The notes below the pieces were generated by a model, which was not told the DNA's origin, made no database searches, and saw only the letters and a program-made list of their open reading frames with translations. Positions 21,768 to 28,111 of a stretch of 35,293 bases of DNA are shown here, one piece after another (position 1 is the stretch's first letter; every line of letters starts with the position of its first letter). The translations under genes were made by a program, and so were the position numbers. This DNA is from a virus. Where the stretch lies: positions 1-35,293 of the IMG/VR virus record IMGVR_UViG_3300001782_000012; one strand, 5' to 3'.

Positions 21768-21986
21768 TTAAAATTCTTCATCTCTCAAACCCATATCTCT
21801 TAATATTTCATTCTGGGTTCTTTTTCTATGCTTAAATCCGCATATAGGACATTTATAAACTGTTTTCTCTTTGGAGTAATGAGTCTTCTTCTTATGCTTT
21901 TCCATTGTCATTTCTGTATGGCAAATAGGGCATAAAGATTCATCATTTACTTGATTTTCGAAATCTTCTTGGGTAAGATTTTTCAT
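21768..21986 (-). CDS. Small zinc-ribbon protein
   Basis: A 72-residue protein with two C-x-x-C knuckles, CPIC at residues 19-22 (SLCPICHTEMTMEKH) and CPIC at 46-49 (VYKCPICGFKHRKRT), typical of a zinc ribbon. The second knuckle is followed by a basic patch, so nucleic-acid binding is possible. It begins 2 bases after the stop of the gene upstream and ends before the terminator at 21729, as the last gene of a three-gene operon. Confidence 0.7.
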   Translation of the reverse strand: MKNLTQEDFENQVNDESLCPICHTEMTMEKHKKKTHYSKEKTVYKCPICGFKHRKRTQNEILRDMGLRDEEF

Positions 21987-21988
21987 AT

Positions 21989-22240
21989 CTATTCGTTTTC
22001 TTGTTTTAATAATTCATCGGCAATTATATAAGCTCTATGGACAAATCCTTGCATAATACCTTTGTCATCATAGTATCCAGAATGTGCCAATATTCCTTGC
22101 ATAGCCGCGCAAGCCGCATAAAATCTTTTGCTCATGCCTTGAGTGTTATGTTTAAGAGCATCTGATGCATATTGTCCATCAACTGGGAAAGCTGGTCCAC
22201 CATTATTTTTACTCATATCATTTAGTTTTAAAGTAGCCAT
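21989..22240 (-). CDS. Small phage protein of the GGPAFP type
   Basis: An 83-residue protein with NNGGPAFPVDGQYASDALKH, GMSKRFYAACAAMQGILAH and AYIIADELLKQ. This order (G-G-P-A-F-P, then G-M-S/T-x-R-x-Y-x-A-x-A-A-M-Q-G, then A-Y-x-x-A-D) marks a widespread unnamed phage protein family. Two starts are possible: ATG at 22240, coupled as TAATG to the gene upstream, or ATG at 22216, preceded by AACTAAATGAT, which resembles the other leaders. The family usually begins close to GGPAFP, which fits the second. Function unknown. Confidence 0.75.
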   Translation of the reverse strand: MATLKLNDMSKNNGGPAFPVDGQYASDALKHNTQGMSKRFYAACAAMQGILAHSGYYDDKGIMQGFVHRAYIIADELLKQENE

Positions 22241-22458
22241 TACATTATGGCTACTAGTCTATTTTTAAAAAGTTTTCTCTCTCCAATATAATCACTACGC
22301 AATACCTTTTCTTTAATAGTGATTGTTTTTGCTGTTTCTTTTACTATCTCTAATACTTCTGAAACGCTTCCGAAATTCCACATTAATCTGGTACCAACTT
22401 TGATATTTGATGCTGGTTGAGCTGGAACTTTACCTACTGATTGTAATTGAATAGTCAT
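22240..22458 (-). CDS. Small SH3-like hypothetical protein
   Basis: A 72-residue beta-rich protein (NIKVGTRLMWNFGSVSEVLE, KTITIKEKVLRSDYIGERKL) with the 'V-G-x-R-L-x-W-N-x-G' opening of small SH3-like barrels. The leader CGATAGAGAT before its ATG is the same as that of the gene at 1128. It is the first gene of the operon driven by the promoter at 22481-22512, divergent from Rha. Confidence 0.65.
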   Translation of the reverse strand: MTIQLQSVGKVPAQPASNIKVGTRLMWNFGSVSEVLEIVKETAKTITIKEKVLRSDYIGERKLFKNRLVAIM

Positions 22459-22480
22459 ATCTCTATCGTTTTTGTTTATG

Positions 22481-22512
22481 CAAATATAAAGCGAATAAAA
22501 TTAATGAGCAAA
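22481..22512 (-). promoter_or_regulatory. Minus-strand promoter, divergent from rha promoter
   Basis: TTTG (22512-22509), 20 bases, TATATTTG (22488-22481) on the minus strand, a full Bacteroidota consensus. It drives genes from 22458 to 21768. No ATTCTAAAT element is present. Confidence 0.85.
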
Positions 22513-22538
22513 TAAAATGATGTTTTTTAATATTATTT

Positions 22539-22568
22539 TTTGACTTTGATATTTTAATGCTATATTTG
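22539..22568 (+). promoter_or_regulatory. Promoter of the Rha-type gene
   Basis: TTTG (22539-22542), 18 bases, TATATTTG (22561-22568), with the ATG 24 bases further on. It is back to back with the promoter at 22481, leaving only 26 bases between the two -33 elements, so one regulator could act on both. Confidence 0.8.
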
Positions 22569-22591
22569 CACCAATATTAAAAGTAGTTTTT

Positions 22592-23314
22592 ATGAAGACA
22601 GATTTGGTACATGTTTTAAAGAAAGAAGTATTTACTGATTCAATTGTGATTTCTGAATTATTAGACGTTCCTCATAAAGTTCTAATAAATACCATAGAAA
22701 GAATAATTGAAAGAACAGAAAAAAACAATGGCACGACCAAGCCATTGAAATTTCCTCAAAAATTCATTGAAACAACATACACTAATAAGATGAATAGGTC
22801 TTATAAAATGTATGAATTAAATGAACAAGCTTATATGAAGTTGGCAATGCATCTGAAAGGATATGATAATGCAGAAAGAGTGCAAGATAGCATTATCGAA
22901 GCATTTTCAATGATGAAAGAAGCATTATTAAATCATCAAAATGCAAGTTGGTTGAATGCACGAAATGAATGCAAGGCAATCAGAAGTGCTGAAACGGATA
23001 TTATAAAAAAGTTTGTTGATTATGCCACATGCCAGGGTAGTAAATCAGCTAACATGTATTATATGAATATAACTAAAATGACAAATAAAGCATTAGAGTT
23101 ATTAATACAAGTTAAAGAAGGTAGTCCATTGCGTGATTTAGCTAATATTATGGAACTTGGGTATATTCAAATGTTAGAATATAGGGCTACGCAAGCAATT
23201 GAACATGGAATGAATCAAAAATTACCTTACAAATTTATTTATAACTATGCAAAAGAAGAAGTAAATAAACTTGCCGATAGTCTTAATTTTAATAAAAAAT
23301 CATTAAACTCATGA
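22592..23314 (+). CDS. Rha family phage regulatory protein
   Basis: A 240-residue protein. Residues about 10-110 match the Rha domain: VFTDSIVISELLDVPHKVLI, later TYTNKMNRSYKMYELNEQAY and MHLKGYDNAERVQDSIIEAF, with the winged-helix start and the 'Y-x-L-x-x-x-A-x-x-x-L' core followed by a helix. Rha proteins are phage regulators known from lambdoid phages, where overproduction interferes with growth in hosts lacking IHF. The C-terminal half is helical and unnamed (about 120-240). Expression is from a strong promoter at 22539. It overlaps the next gene by ATGA. Its presence hints at, but does not prove, a temperate life cycle. Confidence 0.85.
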   Translation: MKTDLVHVLKKEVFTDSIVISELLDVPHKVLINTIERIIERTEKNNGTTKPLKFPQKFIETTYTNKMNRSYKMYELNEQAYMKLAMHLKGYDNAERVQDSIIEAFSMMKEALLNHQNASWLNARNECKAIRSAETDIIKKFVDYATCQGSKSANMYYMNITKMTNKALELLIQVKEGSPLRDLANIMELGYIQMLEYRATQAIEHGMNQKLPYKFIYNYAKEEVNKLADSLNFNKKSLNS

Positions 23315-23553
23315 AAGAAGTAATTAGATATAGGTGTGACCATTGTAATGAAGTTTTTGCAAATAAGAGTTACACTTTAAAACATGAAGAAATATGTTAT
23401 TGGAATCCTAAAACTAAAAGTTGTATTAATTGTGAAAACTTTATTCCAGAATCACAAAGTTCTGGATACATTAGGATATGCACAAAAGGTATTAACTTAA
23501 CTAAGAAATTAAAAAGTGCTTGTATTAAGCATAAAGAAAATGAAGAACAATAA
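23311..23553 (+). CDS. Small zinc-finger protein
   Basis: An 80-residue protein. Residues 9-29 read CDHCNEVFANKSYTLKHEEI then C, a C2H2/C2HC-type zinc finger with the usual F at position 16. A second Cys cluster follows (CINCENF, CTKG, CIKH), likely another metal site. It is coupled to Rha by ATGA and is therefore probably made with it. DNA or RNA binding is likely from the finger, though target and role are unknown. Confidence 0.68.
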   Translation: MKEVIRYRCDHCNEVFANKSYTLKHEEICYWNPKTKSCINCENFIPESQSSGYIRICTKGINLTKKLKSACIKHKENEEQ

Positions 23554-23594
23554 ATGTCAACAGTATTTATCTAACAAGTATAATAAATAGAATC

Positions 23595-23646
23595 ATTCTA
23601 AACTACAAATTCATGCAACTTTAATTATTAGATTTCGTTATATTTG
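23595..23646 (+). promoter_or_regulatory. Promoter with ATTCTAAAC 35 bases from -7
   Basis: ATTCTAAAC (23595-23603), 35 bases, TATATTTG (23639-23646). The shared core TTAATTATTAGATTT (23621-23635) links it to the promoters at 1150 and 18552. A good TTTG at -33 is missing. The leader ends in ACTAAAGAG before the ATG at 23667. Confidence 0.72.
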
Positions 23647-23666
23647 TGAAACTAAAAACTAAAGAG

Positions 23667-23897
23667 ATGAAAATTTACAAGATTACTTTGAAGATTACAG
23701 ATGAGAATGGTGTTAGATTCTCTCATGTGTATGTTAAGAATAATGATACTATAGCCGCTATATATGCTGCTAAATTGAAGTTGTGTAATAACAGATTAGG
23801 GCTTAAATCTGATAACAAGATTACTGATCTTAGTAAGGCGTTGAATAAGCTGCCTGGTGTTAAGGTTGAATTGAATAAGGTTGAGTGTTATAAATAA
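23667..23897 (+). CDS. Small basic hypothetical protein
   Basis: A 76-residue basic protein (MKIYKITLKITDENGVRFSH, VYVKNNDTIAAIYAAKLKLC) with two beta strands followed by helices. A GTG at 23646 would lengthen it by 7 residues but lies in the promoter box, so the ATG at 23667 is taken. No family recognised. It has its own promoter and is followed by a 105-base AT-rich gap with no clear signal. Confidence 0.65.
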   Translation: MKIYKITLKITDENGVRFSHVYVKNNDTIAAIYAAKLKLCNNRLGLKSDNKITDLSKALNKLPGVKVELNKVECYK

Positions 23898-24002
23898 TGT
23901 ATAGTTGTATAAAATGTGATTACAATTATGCAAAAAAATTAATTTGAAATACAGACTAATAAAAAAATATTGATTTATTTTTAATATATAAAACAAGATA
24001 TT

Positions 24003-24422
24003 ATGAATGAGAAAATATTAGCATTTAGAGAAAAAGAAAAAGAAAAACAAGCTGAATGGGATAGAAGAAGAAGAATGGATGAATTAGAGTATGAAAGAAA
24101 AAAAGATTCATTTGAGAAATTCAAAAGAAACAACCTAAGAAATGCAACTGTTAAAGATTATGAAATCTGGCTAAAGGAATGGTTAGTTGAAAATGATATA
24201 ACTCATTATTACAATTATAATTATCCAAGCAATAATTATATTGCAATTAGAAATTTTGTTTTAGATGTAGGATATTATGGTTCACAAAGTTTTAATATTA
24301 TAGTGCCTAAAGGTATTAGTTACGAGATAAAAGAGCTAGGACATTGCAATATATATGATATGAATGATATAAGTTGCATTGGACATTGGGTGCCTGCATA
24401 TGATAATGTAAATGTTGAGTAG
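24003..24422 (+). CDS. Hypothetical protein with N-terminal coiled coil
   Basis: A 139-residue protein. Residues 1-50 are a strongly charged helix (MNEKILAFREKEKEKQAEWD, RRRRMDELEYERKKDSFEKF), the rest a compact domain (NYNYPSNNYIAIRNFVLDVG, ISYEIKELGHCNIYDMNDIS). The stop TAG is followed at once by a TAACGG-type boundary and the hairpin at 24434. Function unknown. Confidence 0.65.
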   Translation: MNEKILAFREKEKEKQAEWDRRRRMDELEYERKKDSFEKFKRNNLRNATVKDYEIWLKEWLVENDITHYYNYNYPSNNYIAIRNFVLDVGYYGSQSFNIIVPKGISYEIKELGHCNIYDMNDISCIGHWVPAYDNVNVE

Positions 24423-24433
24423 TATAAATAACG

Positions 24434-24457
24434 GTCGGCAATATGAAAAGTGCCGAC
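24434..24457. repeat. Boundary hairpin GTCGGCA...TGCCGAC
   Basis: GTCGGCA (24434-24440) and TGCCGAC (24451-24457) form a perfect 7-bp stem with a 10-base loop in otherwise AT-rich DNA. TAACG flanks it on both sides (24429-24433 and 24459-24463). It lies 39 bases before the ATG at 24497 and has no T run. Confidence 0.65.
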
Positions 24458-24496
24458 TATAACGAACTGAATTATCAATTTAAACCAAATAATAAT

Positions 24497-24730
24497 ATGA
24501 AACACAAATTTTCAATAACCAACAAACTAAGGCATTTTTTATATTGCTTGTTATGTTGCGTTAAATTTATAGCAGGTTGGATAATGTGGGTAATAATATT
24601 TCTGTTATCACTATTATTTTCGTTAATAACATGGAATTGGAAAGAAACAATTGGACTTGATATGGAAAATGCAATAACAGAAATATGTGGTAAAAGTACA
24701 TGGAATTGCATGATGCTTAATGCAACATAA
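24497..24730 (+). CDS. Small membrane protein
   Basis: A 77-residue protein with a long hydrophobic stretch (about residues 14-48, CLLCCVKFIAGWIMWVIIFL then LSLLFSLITW), enough for one or two membrane crossings, and a Cys/Met-rich end (ITEICGKSTWNCMMLNAT). An ATG at 24443 would start inside the boundary hairpin, so the ATG after the A-rich leader is preferred. No family recognised. Confidence 0.6.
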   Translation: MKHKFSITNKLRHFLYCLLCCVKFIAGWIMWVIIFLLSLLFSLITWNWKETIGLDMENAITEICGKSTWNCMMLNAT

Positions 24731-24735
24731 CAAAA

Positions 24736-24765
24736 ATATATGCCGCGTTTCAATGCGGTATATAT
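24736..24765. repeat. Hairpin after the membrane protein gene
   Basis: ATATATGCCGC (24736-24746) pairs with GCGGTATATAT (24755-24765) over 11 positions with one G-U wobble and an 8-base loop. It follows the stop TAAC of the gene at 24730. No T run follows, so it is either a weak terminator or another gene-boundary hairpin. Confidence 0.55.
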
Positions 24766-24816
24766 CTAATTATTTGTTAATTTTAAATCTAACAATTAAA
24801 TTGAAAACGTTGAGAT

Positions 24817-24867
24817 ATGAACAGCCTAAACAAAGTCATCAAAAAGCACAATTCTAAGGCATGGTAG
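24817..24867 (+). CDS. Possible 16-residue leader peptide
   Basis: A short frame, MNSLNKVIKKHNSKAW, whose end overlaps the start of the next small gene (ATG at 24861) in another frame. Such an overlap can couple translation. It is basic, which is unusual for chance frames here, but the size makes it uncertain. Confidence 0.25.
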   Translation: MNSLNKVIKKHNSKAW

Positions 24868-25004
24868 AGTTTAATGATACAACTAATGAATATCATTGCT
24901 CCTCATTTCCTGATTCATTACCGGCCCATATTGTTGATTATATAGAATGTCATTATGATGTTATAGGTAAGGATAGATTTAGTGTAACTTTTAAAGATAA
25001 ATGA
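24861..25004 (+). CDS. Very small acidic hypothetical protein
   Basis: A 47-residue frame from ATG at 24861 to TGA at 25004 (MVEFNDTTNEYHCSSFPDSL, PAHIVDYIECHYDVIGKDRF, SVTFKDK). The next gene begins 1 base after its stop. It has two Cys and several Asp/Glu residues. No family recognised. Tight packing with the next two tiny genes supports a real operon. Confidence 0.5.
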   Translation: MVEFNDTTNEYHCSSFPDSLPAHIVDYIECHYDVIGKDRFSVTFKDK

Positions 25005-25005
25005 T

Positions 25006-25167
25006 ATGAATAAATCACTTCAAATGGCCTATTACAATGGCCTATGCAAAATAAATTATATCCTAGCTAAATCTAAAGAGGGTAGGAGTATTATAATGAA
25101 TCAAGCCGTGTATATGGCTAGTAGTTTTTCTAAATTGTTTTATAAGAATCATGTTAAATATAATTGA
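25006..25167 (+). CDS. Very small hypothetical protein
   Basis: A 53-residue basic frame from ATG at 25006 to TGA at 25167 (MNKSLQMAYYNGLCKINYIL, AKSKEGRSIIMNQAVYMASS, FSKLFYKNHVKYN). Its first part resembles the start of the next tiny protein (compare YYNGLCK and YYGLYNK), so the two may be diverged copies. It packs tightly between its neighbours. Function unknown. Confidence 0.5.
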   Translation: MNKSLQMAYYNGLCKINYILAKSKEGRSIIMNQAVYMASSFSKLFYKNHVKYN

Positions 25168-25173
25168 TTAAAT

Positions 25174-25320
25174 ATGAACGTAGATAAATTAAATTCATTT
25201 AAATGCTTTTACTATGGATTATACAATAAGGATTTTAAATCACTAAGATTTATTTGCTGGAATACATTAATATCATTTTTGGCACTAATAGCTATGATTT
25301 TATTGGTTTTAAATGGATAA
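25174..25320 (+). CDS. Very small membrane protein
   Basis: A 48-residue frame from ATG at 25174 to TAA at 25320. Residues about 28-46 are hydrophobic (CWNTLISFLALIAMILLVLN), giving a single C-terminal membrane anchor. The following gene starts inside it (8-base overlap at 25313), so translation is likely coupled. Function unknown. Confidence 0.5.
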   Translation: MNVDKLNSFKCFYYGLYNKDFKSLRFICWNTLISFLALIAMILLVLNG

Positions 25321-25543
25321 GAAAATAGATGCACTCAGAAAAGTATTAAATATTGGAGCAGCTGCTTTTGAAATACAACATGCAGTAAGTATGTCATTTG
25401 GATACTCAGGGCCTAAAAGCTATATTCATAATCTTTATTTAGTAGCAAAAGAAGAAATAAATAAAGAACATCCAGATTTAAATAAAATAGATGTATTATT
25501 TGCAATGATACATGATGAATTTGATATAAAAAAAGGGGGCTAA
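25313..25543 (+). CDS. Small helical hypothetical protein
   Basis: A 76-residue helical protein (MDKKIDALRKVLNIGAAAFE, later YIHNLYLVAKEEINKEHPDL). Its stop lies in the loop of the terminator at 25533 and overlaps the stop of the convergent gene at 25540. It ends the plus-strand block. No family recognised. Confidence 0.65.
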   Translation: MDKKIDALRKVLNIGAAAFEIQHAVSMSFGYSGPKSYIHNLYLVAKEEINKEHPDLNKIDVLFAMIHDEFDIKKGG

Positions 25544-25553
25544 TTACCCCCTT
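25533..25553. terminator. Bidirectional terminator shared by convergent genes
   Basis: AAGGGGG (25533-25539) and CCCCCTT (25547-25553) form a 7-bp stem with a 7-base loop. On the minus strand it is followed by seven T residues, so it strongly ends the capsid operon; on the plus side the tract is TTCTTCTTT, weaker. The stop codons of both genes lie in the stem and loop. Confidence 0.85.
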
Positions 25554-25740
25554 CTTCTTTCTTATCCTTCGGCTTGTGCTTTAAATAGATTTTGTAATCT
25601 TCTTTTAAAACAATTTGTCTGTCTTTTACTTGCATTCCCTTCCAAGGTTTCAAGCGTCCAAAAAATTCAATAAACTGCTTTTCTGTAAACTCTAAACCTT
25701 CAATATTAACTTTTTTACCGCTTAATTCAATTAGCTTCAT
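25540..25740 (-). CDS. Small basic protein after the major tail protein
   Basis: A 66-residue basic protein (MKLIELSGKKVNIEGLEFTE, KQFIEFFGRLKPWKGMQVKD) ending KPKDKKEEGGN. It starts overlapping the major tail protein stop (TAATG) and is the last gene before the terminator. In siphophages the gene after the major tail protein is often a tail assembly chaperone, which would be a fair guess, but there is no frameshift partner and no family match. Confidence 0.6.
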   Translation of the reverse strand: MKLIELSGKKVNIEGLEFTEKQFIEFFGRLKPWKGMQVKDRQIVLKEDYKIYLKHKPKDKKEEGGN

Positions 25741-26654
25741 TACGATAGAATTACAGTTGCTGCCTCTAATGATTCGAATCCTTTTAAAGTCATGACATTG
25801 GATGGCACAAAATTAAACGTGTAAGTTCCAGCTGCGAGAGGAGTTCCAAAAGCAAATGTATATGTACCATCACTATTATCAGTAATAGTCGTTGGAGTTT
25901 GTTCAACACCAGCCGCATTTTTTACAGTCCAATCCTCTCCTGGTGTTTCGCTTGCTCCAGGAACGGCAGTGCCAGTTCTATAAGCTTCTGCTTTAATTAT
26001 CACTTCTGATAATGTTGGAGTTCCTTCTTCGCCTAACAAAACATATTCAAGTCCATTAAATTGACTTGGAGAAAAAGATAATCCAGATACCACAGATGGG
26101 CTATCATACCATGTTTTTGGATCTCCTAATTCCATTACAATTTTACATTTCATCGCCTCCCCGCCTTTAACAGGAGCATACTTCTCAACTGTAAAATTTT
26201 CAAGATTTACACTAGCAAAATGCTCTACATCGCTAACTTGCTTTGATATACCTTGAATGAATTCATTGTCATCAACAAATATAACAGAGCATGGTTTATT
26301 AGAGTGAGATACAAGCTGCTTGAATCCGTATCTAGTAACCTCAACCATAGCTGTATAGATTGTCTTTCCATCTCTGATAAAGACCCTTGATACTGCTCCC
26401 TCGTCATATTGTGCTTCTTCATTTTCATTGTCAACATCCATCACACCTCCAATTGGATATAACCTTGCTGCTGGCAATTCTTGAAGTTGTTCAATCCATT
26501 TCGACTCTACCTTTGCATCTGCATAGGGAATCGACCAATTTACAGGGGCTAATATTGGTTTTACAATTAATCCAAAATCCCTGCAAAAATTCTGAGTACC
26601 TGTGTTTTGCTTACTGCCTCCGCATAATACCGCATTATCATTTGTGTATGCCAT
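25740..26654 (-). CDS. Major tail protein with C-terminal Ig-like domain
   Basis: A 304-residue protein. Residues 1-210 form the tail-tube part (GGVMDVDNENEEAQYDEGAV, NLENFTVEKYAPVKGGEAMK, CKIVMELGDPKTWYDSP). Residues about 215-304 are an Ig-like decoration (TITDNSDGTYTFAFGTPLAA, GTYTFNFVPSNVMTLKGF). The size, the operon place after connector genes and the added C-terminal Ig-like domain fit siphophage tail tube proteins. It begins 1 base after the upstream stop and couples to the next gene by TAATG. Confidence 0.72.
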   Translation of the reverse strand: MAYTNDNAVLCGGSKQNTGTQNFCRDFGLIVKPILAPVNWSIPYADAKVESKWIEQLQELPAARLYPIGGVMDVDNENEEAQYDEGAVSRVFIRDGKTIYTAMVEVTRYGFKQLVSHSNKPCSVIFVDDNEFIQGISKQVSDVEHFASVNLENFTVEKYAPVKGGEAMKCKIVMELGDPKTWYDSPSVVSGLSFSPSQFNGLEYVLLGEEGTPTLSEVIIKAEAYRTGTAVPGASETPGEDWTVKNAAGVEQTPTTITDNSDGTYTFAFGTPLAAGTYTFNFVPSNVMTLKGFESLEAATVILS

Positions 26655-26655
26655 T

Positions 26656-27351
26656 TTATTTACAATTTAATTCTTTTACAAGTAAATTATTAATATTAAT
26701 TTCTATAGCATCAATATAATCATCTTGAAGATTAGATTGTCCCTCTTGACTACCCCAATATAATCTATCAATTTTTGTATATGCAATGTCCTTTTTTCTT
26801 AAAATTGAAAACTTCATACTTAAATGCATTTCATTAATAAAATCATACAATAATGGATATAATATATTTCTAAAATTTCTATCATACCTATCATCTGCTT
26901 TTATTTCTGGCATTGTCAAATTAGCAATAATAAACGTTGGACTAATAGATGCATAATTTTTCTCATCAGGATTAATAGCCTCTTCAAAATCTTGGAATAA
27001 AGCTATCAATGGATATTTCTGATAACTATAAATTCCTTTATTCTTTTTGTTAAGCCTATTAACGATTTCAATAGGATGTCCATGCATATAATATGGTGCT
27101 TTAGCTTGCCATGTATTACCAGAGAAATCTAATCCAGTATCAGCATCAATTTCGAATTGAGTAGAAGTAGGGGAAACAACAAGATAATCAATATCATTTA
27201 TTGAAATAACATCATCTTCTTTTAAATTATTATCTGAAATAAGTGTATATCTTCCGCTTACTTCACTTGATGAAGTAATTAATGCGGTTTCTCTCATTTC
27301 ATTAACAATATCTCTAAAGATATCTACTATAACAATGTCTTTAGATTCCAT
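26656..27351 (-). CDS. Head-tail connector or tail terminator protein
   Basis: A 231-residue protein in the slot between the adaptor and the major tail protein. The first half is beta-rich (SGRYTLISDNNLKEDDVISI, NDIDYLVVSPTSTQFEIDAD), the second contains FRNILYPLLYDFINEMHLSM and ends in helices. It overlaps the gene before it by 11 bases. Position suggests a head-closure or tail-terminator role; no exact family match is claimed. Confidence 0.6.
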   Translation of the reverse strand: MESKDIVIVDIFRDIVNEMRETALITSSSEVSGRYTLISDNNLKEDDVISINDIDYLVVSPTSTQFEIDADTGLDFSGNTWQAKAPYYMHGHPIEIVNRLNKKNKGIYSYQKYPLIALFQDFEEAINPDEKNYASISPTFIIANLTMPEIKADDRYDRNFRNILYPLLYDFINEMHLSMKFSILRKKDIAYTKIDRLYWGSQEGQSNLQDDYIDAIEININNLLVKELNCK

Positions 27352-27868
27352 AGACGTTAATTATTTCAGTTAGAGTATCAAGAGGTTCATAATTTGAATA
27401 ATCAGATTCATTTGCCTTTAAGAATTTTTCTAATATATCATTATGCTTAACCATGCTATTCCAGTTATCAACAAGTATTCTTCTTGGATCTATTCTTGTT
27501 GAATTCTCAGAATTGCTAGTAACTGCACCTATACCTGTAAACGATGTATTATTATTTCTAACAAACCAATACATTATATAATAGGCAATTGGTGAATCTT
27601 TGATAATATTATTAAATCCTGACCATTTGTATTTAATATCTTCATATTCAAATTCTGCACCATCTCTTAATTTAGTCCATTTTTCAGCTGGAGTAGGTAA
27701 ACTTATTCCAGTTTCAAAATCATTTTTCAAATCAACTCCTAAGACATTATTAAGATAATCATGTTCATAAAGCGATATATGATCATTTAAATCTTGCAAA
27801 ACTTCATCTTTAAGATTTGGTATTGCTGTTATTCGCTTCTGAAAATATGTCTTATCTATTAATGCCAT
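27341..27868 (-). CDS. Head-tail adaptor protein, possibly DUF6712-like
   Basis: A 175-residue mostly helical protein (MALIDKTYFQKRITAIPNLK, AYYIMYWFVRNNNTSFTGIG, RRILVDNWNSMVKHNDILEK). Its order after the capsid gene and helical nature fit the gp6-like adaptor that attaches to the portal. Similar proteins in Bacteroidota phages are placed in DUF6712 as far as I recall. It starts 6 bases after the small gene upstream. Confidence 0.62.
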   Translation of the reverse strand: MALIDKTYFQKRITAIPNLKDEVLQDLNDHISLYEHDYLNNVLGVDLKNDFETGISLPTPAEKWTKLRDGAEFEYEDIKYKWSGFNNIIKDSPIAYYIMYWFVRNNNTSFTGIGAVTSNSENSTRIDPRRILVDNWNSMVKHNDILEKFLKANESDYSNYEPLDTLTEIINVYGI

Positions 27869-27874
27869 TGCTTG

Positions 27875-28072
27875 TTAATTTTTTGGTTTTGGACCTCTTT
27901 TCTTTGGTTCGTCACTTTTAGAATCATCTTTCACTTGCGTAATAATTTCAGTATTCATTTCAGAACTTTTCCTGTTTTCAACTAATTCTATGCTATTACG
28001 CTTCATGTATAATGATTCCTTTTTTAAGAACGCCTTAATCTTTTTATCGTCACCTTTTAATATTACTTTCAT
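27875..28072 (-). CDS. Small basic protein after the capsid gene
   Basis: A 65-residue, strongly charged protein ending in KKRGPKPKN, an AT-hook-like motif. The N-terminus MKVILKGDDKKIKAFLKKES looks like a short alpha/beta unit. It lies behind the hairpin at 28088, so it may be made at a lower level than the capsid. A DNA-binding or head-related role is possible from the basic tail, with no proof. Confidence 0.6.
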   Translation of the reverse strand: MKVILKGDDKKIKAFLKKESLYMKRNSIELVENRKSSEMNTEIITQVKDDSKSDEPKKRGPKPKN

Positions 28073-28087
28073 ATTAATTTAATTAAA

Positions 28088-28106
28088 GGGGGAGATGATC
28101 TCCCCC
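28088..28106 (-). terminator. Partial terminator after the capsid gene
   Basis: GGGGGAGA (28088-28095) and TCTCCCCC (28099-28106) form an 8-bp stem with a 3-base loop, followed on the minus strand by TTTAATT, a short T tract. It lies 5 bases after the capsid stop (28112). It would lower transcription of the downstream genes relative to the capsid, or protect the capsid mRNA end. Confidence 0.6.
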
Positions 28107-28111
28107 AGTTA

